DNA from: Rhizopus sp. PT2906
Lineage: Eukaryota; Mucoromycota; Mucoromycetes; Mucorales; Rhizopodaceae
Length of the DNA: 33,143 nucleotides
Assembly (NCBI GenBank): GCA_025529335.1
Contig: JAMYHX010000476.1
Location: 1-33,143, forward strand
Reading direction: 5' to 3'
Shown here: positions 29,501 to 33,143 of the stretch, piece after piece
Position numbering within the stretch: position 1 is the first letter of the stretch
Layout of the letters: each line of letters begins with the position of its first letter
Program-made: the position numbers and the translations under genes
The notes under the pieces: model-generated
Told to the model about the DNA's origin: nothing
The model's input: only the letters and a program-made list of their open reading frames with translations
Databases searched by the model: none

Positions 29501-32500
29501 GCATGACTTCCACTAGGATCAAGTAGACCTGAAGCGTTTTTTTCGACATCGCTAACCCTGACCTTTGTATCCTTCACAAAGTTTTCCCATTCTGCAGCAT
29601 GAAGTTGTTTCAGATACTCTAGCAAAGTCACACGTGTGCTGTCGTCCTCTTCCTTGATGATTTCTCTTAATGACAAAAGAATCTTTTCACCATAGTGAGG
29701 CTGTATATATATAGAGCATAAGCGTACAAGGTACAATTGGATCTTTATATACTTACAGTAAGCACAGTAAATGTTGGCATTGACTGCACAGGGTAAGCCG
29801 AAGGCATAGGCGTTGTTAAACTTTGGGCGAAAAAATGGAAACGTCGTTCGGCTTCTCCTCCACGAGGAAAGTATTCTGCCTTGAATGAGATATCTTCTTG
29901 TGTAATAAAGAAGTTGGGTGCTTTCATATTATATGGAAGATCAGGAACAGGGTCCTAGGCGAAAGAAAGATATGAATAAAATACACAAATTGAATAATAC
30001 ATTATAGACTTACACTTGTATAGAGCATACTCTGTGCGTGTTCTGCTGAAATTAAGTGCTCTTGATAAATAGAGACCACAATGGAGTTCCAAATGGACGA
30101 ACACACCGTTCTTGATTTTTCAACAATATGAATATCAGGTGATGCCAATAGTTTGCTAAACATTCGCTGTGGCAATCGTGCAAAGATGTTTCTCCACGGT
30201 GTCCAAATGGATATACCAAGATAAAATGATCGAGCCACAGAAAAGATGGTATTCCAGGTAATGTACCATAGGTAAGTGTCCAAGAAATAGAGCACTAAAT
30301 CCATTAAAAGCATAATAGCAATGGTAATTCGAGGCATTTGTTCACAAAGCATTGTTCCCAAAATTTTATCATTACAATTTGTGATATCCATCTTGCTGAT
30401 TACCTTCAAAGGATCTTTGAAGGATAAAGCCAAGAAGAAATAGGACTCCAACAGTTTACAAGTGAAAACACATAGCCAAAGGCACACGGACATAACTCGA
30501 TCAATCGGCTTCAGTGGAGGAAAGTTCGCAGTAAAGACCTCCTGTGCTAGGTCATCCCTTGTGTGCTTCTGCTTTCCTTTGAAGAGTCGTGCCGGAGGTA
30601 CTATGGCTAGATAGAGTGTTGTTGCAATACTCACAAGTAGCTGAATGACCGCTACTGTTTTTGACTTCCAGGATATTCGATCCATATAAACACAGTAATA
30701 ACTAGGTCCAGCATTGATAATCATGAGAAGGAACAGAAATACAATTCGACGGAAGAGGCATTTTGACTTGGCCCAAGTGAAAGGAAGATATGAAAGCTCG
30801 GAAAATGAACCAATGAGCACAAGCAAGCATGCGATCATGCCACCCAGGGCGACAATGGATATTTGAACCGAGACTTCCTGATCAGCAATTTCTTTCTCTG
30901 GGTTCAGGTATAGAGAGTATGCATTGGCTGTTATATAGTACCAGAAAGTGACAATATGAATAACCCAGACTCTTGAAAAGTTAACAGATGCGTGCATCCA
31001 TGTACGTTTTTCTTTATATGTCTTTTTGAATGTCTTTTCCCAATTCACATTCTTCAGAGCATCGTAGCGTTCGTGCGGTGGAAGTTTTCCCAATGTACTT
31101 TTTTTGTCATCTGATAGATATATTCTGTCATAGAATGATGAATGCCAAAAGAACTGATTGACATCATCATATCCAATAATTTTATCGTGGTCTCGCTCTC
31201 TCTTCATGTATCTGCCGAATTTCAAGACGTATCCCTGGTTCCTAAAAAATTCAAATAGTGGCCTTATGACAGTGTCCAAATAAGTGCCTTCCTCGACATC
31301 AGGCTTTTCACTTCCACTGTGGCAGTAGTAATCGGATGCTGTTTTATAAAGAAAGCAAAGCGCTTCCGGGGTGTATCGAACCTGTGCAGCCTCTCCCCAG
31401 AGCATAAGATATAAGGCCAAGTCTCGCACCTTTTCTTCATTTGTGAGTGATTGCATACGGAGCAACCACTTCTCTTCGTTTCTTTCTAGCTGCTCTTGCT
31501 CATCTCCAATGTCTTTAGCTGCATTCTTTTGTTCTTCGGTCAAATCATAAACATCCATCTGAGAGGCAAAGTACCATTTACGATAGTTGGAATTATCTCC
31601 ACCAATGTAATCTGCGTGGAGTGTATCAAGTGCCACTTGTGGTTTATAGCGAGATGCACGCGAGTCTAACATAGTCAGTAAATGCTCTGTCATATTCTTG
31701 ACACTATCTTTTTGAAATCCAAACTTTTTGGCAATGTTATTGAATATAGCTTCTATGTCTTTAAATTTTACTGGAACATCCTCCTCTGGGCCCCAAGATG
31801 GATATGGATATTGATCGGTAACCTTGTACCGCGAAAAAGGATAGAACCTTAATTTGGTATTGTGTTGGTCGTCCTTGTTGTGTGAATTGGAGTTTTTGGA
31901 AATTGTGTCTGTTGAGCCAGATGGGTGCATTCCAGTAGTTTCTAGTACTGTTCGCATCGAGCCAGAGGATAGGCTGCAGGGTCCGTATCGACTATCTCTG
32001 TCGTCATCTAGTCTGCCAAATAGATCTCTGTCGAGAAGTTTTGGGTGAAGACTAAAATCAATTGAACTTGATGAGGATCGGTATCGTTCTCGTCGATGAT
32101 GGCTATTTGGTCCTTGATTTACATTCGGGATGGCTAATAAATGCTGTGACGTCTGCTGTGGTTTAGGTGCTGTATTAAACTCTATAATGTAATAAAATGT
32201 CAAAGTGTATTTCATAACAAAGTCGCATTCTTACCTTGAGAAATCGAATTCACATTTGCATCCAATATAGGCGTAGGTAATTTCAAGTCAGTTTCTGGAA
32301 TATGTTGTTCAGCGACCGAATTCCTTGTGCTTTTATTCTCCCCTGAACCATTCGTAGTGCTAAAAAAGGAAACTATGTTAAACAATGTGAAGCGTCAAAT
32401 TTGAATGTGGCATTTACGTGGCATAATAAGCACGAATGTCTTGAAGGCCTTCTGGATGATCTTCTTCAGGGTCAACCGGAAGATTACTTTCATGGCTTGC

Positions 32501-32767
32501 TCTAAGTTTGCTTTCATGCATATTTGAATTTTCATGATCTATTTTATGGCTGTTTTCATGGATTGATGTACGATGATCTTCATGGATTGATTTTCGATTG
32601 CTATCGTAGACTGACATACGATTGCTTTCACAAACTGACGTATGGTTGCTTCCCTGGATTGATGAACGGTTGTCTTCAGAAGCTATAAAGTGAGGCGCAC
32701 AGTCAGTGAACTGTCCTTCTTCAGGACTATTGAGATCATTGTCTTCGTTATTGTCGTTGTCCCTCAT
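26533..32767 (-). CDS. FKS1: 1,3-beta-glucan synthase catalytic subunit (FKS, GT48)
   Basis: Seven exons: 32767-32418, 32359-32235, 32181-30014, 29954-29757, 29700-27025, 26954-26942 (13 nt), 26882-26533, giving 1960 codons (1959 aa), full length for the family. The order is a Ser/His-rich variable N-terminus, the FKS1 N-terminal domain from about residue 300 (PYPSWGPEEDVPVKFKDIEA), a membrane cluster at about 560-850, the large cytosolic GT48 domain (PHYGEKILLSLREII; GKGRDLGFGSILNFTTKIG), and a C-terminal membrane cluster from about 1420 to the end. The plasma-membrane enzyme polymerises UDP-glucose into cell-wall beta-1,3-glucan under Rho1 control and is the echinocandin target. The region matching hot spot 1 reads FLALSFKDP (about 741-749) and hot spot 2 DWVKRCII (about 1475-1482), both different from baker's yeast (FLTLSLRDP; DWVRRYTL). 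The 13-nt exon supplies LGWH before AITQPAREF. Confidence 0.96.
32525..32668 (-). repeat. Coding minisatellite: six 8-residue repeats at the FKS N-terminus
   Basis: Residues 34-81 of FKS fall into six 24-bp units: RSSIQGSN, HTSVCESN, RMSVYDSN, RKSIHEDH, RTSIHENS, HKIDHENS. Ser at position 3 and Asn/Ser at the end are the most constant. A looser seventh unit may follow. Confidence 0.75.
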
Positions 32768-33143
32768 TGTTTATCTCAGAAAAGATGAGCAATAGAGACA
32801 AGTTATGTATTAAAGCTAGATTGTAAAAAGAAGAAGACCCTTGATCAAAAAGAAAATATTTCGCTTTGTTCAGTTATTTGAGAACATGAAGAGGTCCATT
32901 ATTCAATGATAAAGCGTAGCGGTCGTATTTGAAAGATTCTAAAATATGTGGCTTCATAATGCTCTGAGCCATATGTGACTATAAAAAGTAATACTTTGAT
33001 CAAGTAATATTCTTTGTATTCCTCTTCATTGTCTCGCTTTGCTTTAACTTCATAGTGTATTAGGCAGTTATACAGTTTTTCTAAAAATTATTGACACTGA
33101 TGCCAAGAGTAAAACTCGCGATCGTTAAATTCTATTGTCACGT
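32768..33143. promoter_or_regulatory. FKS upstream region
   Basis: 376 bp to the window edge. There is a T/C-rich stretch on the coding strand (about 32826-32860) and otherwise AT-rich sequence. No open frame or specific factor site was recognised. Confidence 0.35.

Noticed and set aside
1..33143. tRNA, rRNA, riboswitch or CRISPR elements
   Set aside because: Looked for cloverleaf boxes and regularly spaced repeats by eye; none found. The spaced repeats seen are simple microsatellites or coding repeats.

Overview
The window looks like nuclear DNA of an early-diverging filamentous fungus, most likely Mucoromycota (Mucorales-type). It is AT-rich and carries many simple repeats. Genes are close together, with very short introns (mostly 48-66 nt, GTAAGT-like donors, CTAAC-like branch sites) and pyrimidine-rich leaders before start codons. 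Proteins with bacterial-type operon spacing are absent; every large gene is a eukaryotic family. I found no rRNA, tRNA or CRISPR array. All assignments come from reading translations and splicing by eye; no database search was run.

Layout. 1-59: first codons of an unknown minus-strand gene leaving the window. 60-2992: repeat-studded, largely non-coding DNA with a weak decayed coding signal. 2993-8161: dense block with dynein light chain roadblock (+), TFIIIA (-), a double-BTB protein (-) and a TPR/J-domain co-chaperone of the DNAJC7/Tpr2 type (+). 8162-10048: spacer with a small SMP-type reading frame broken by one stop codon and a faint transposon relic. 10049-18090: a Set3/MLL5-like PHD-SET protein (-), the small GTPase ARL2 (+), an SCP/Psr-type phosphatase (-), a vacuolar Ca2+/H+ exchanger of the Vcx1/CAX family (+) and a secreted beta-N-acetylhexosaminidase (-). 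18919-19777: an unrecognised six-exon gene. 19778-24517: a transposon island with a heavily decayed TnpB/Fanzor-like gene and a Tc1/mariner element that still has 19-bp perfect terminal inverted repeats. 24548-26428: an RMND1/Sif2-type DUF155 membrane protein whose start codon lies about 30 bp from the Tc1 end. 26533-32767: a complete GT48 1,3-beta-glucan synthase (FKS), 1959 codons in seven exons.

The genes do not form one pathway. Two touch the cell wall (FKS makes beta-1,3-glucan; the hexosaminidase acts on chitin-derived oligosaccharides), one handles vacuolar calcium and the rest are housekeeping (5S rRNA transcription, dynein, tubulin-folding GTPase, chaperone). Genes often pair tail-to-tail, and two pairs overlap within coding sequence: 14 nt for roadblock/TFIIIA and 4 nt for ARL2/phosphatase.

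The most notable items are the Fanzor/TnpB-like relic, the Tc1 element whose three premature stops are all readable as C:G-to-T:A changes and which now abuts a DUF155 gene, the overlapping gene ends, a GC-AG intron, very small exons, and natural changes in the two FKS echinocandin hot-spot regions. I did not find an intact, clearly new multi-gene system.
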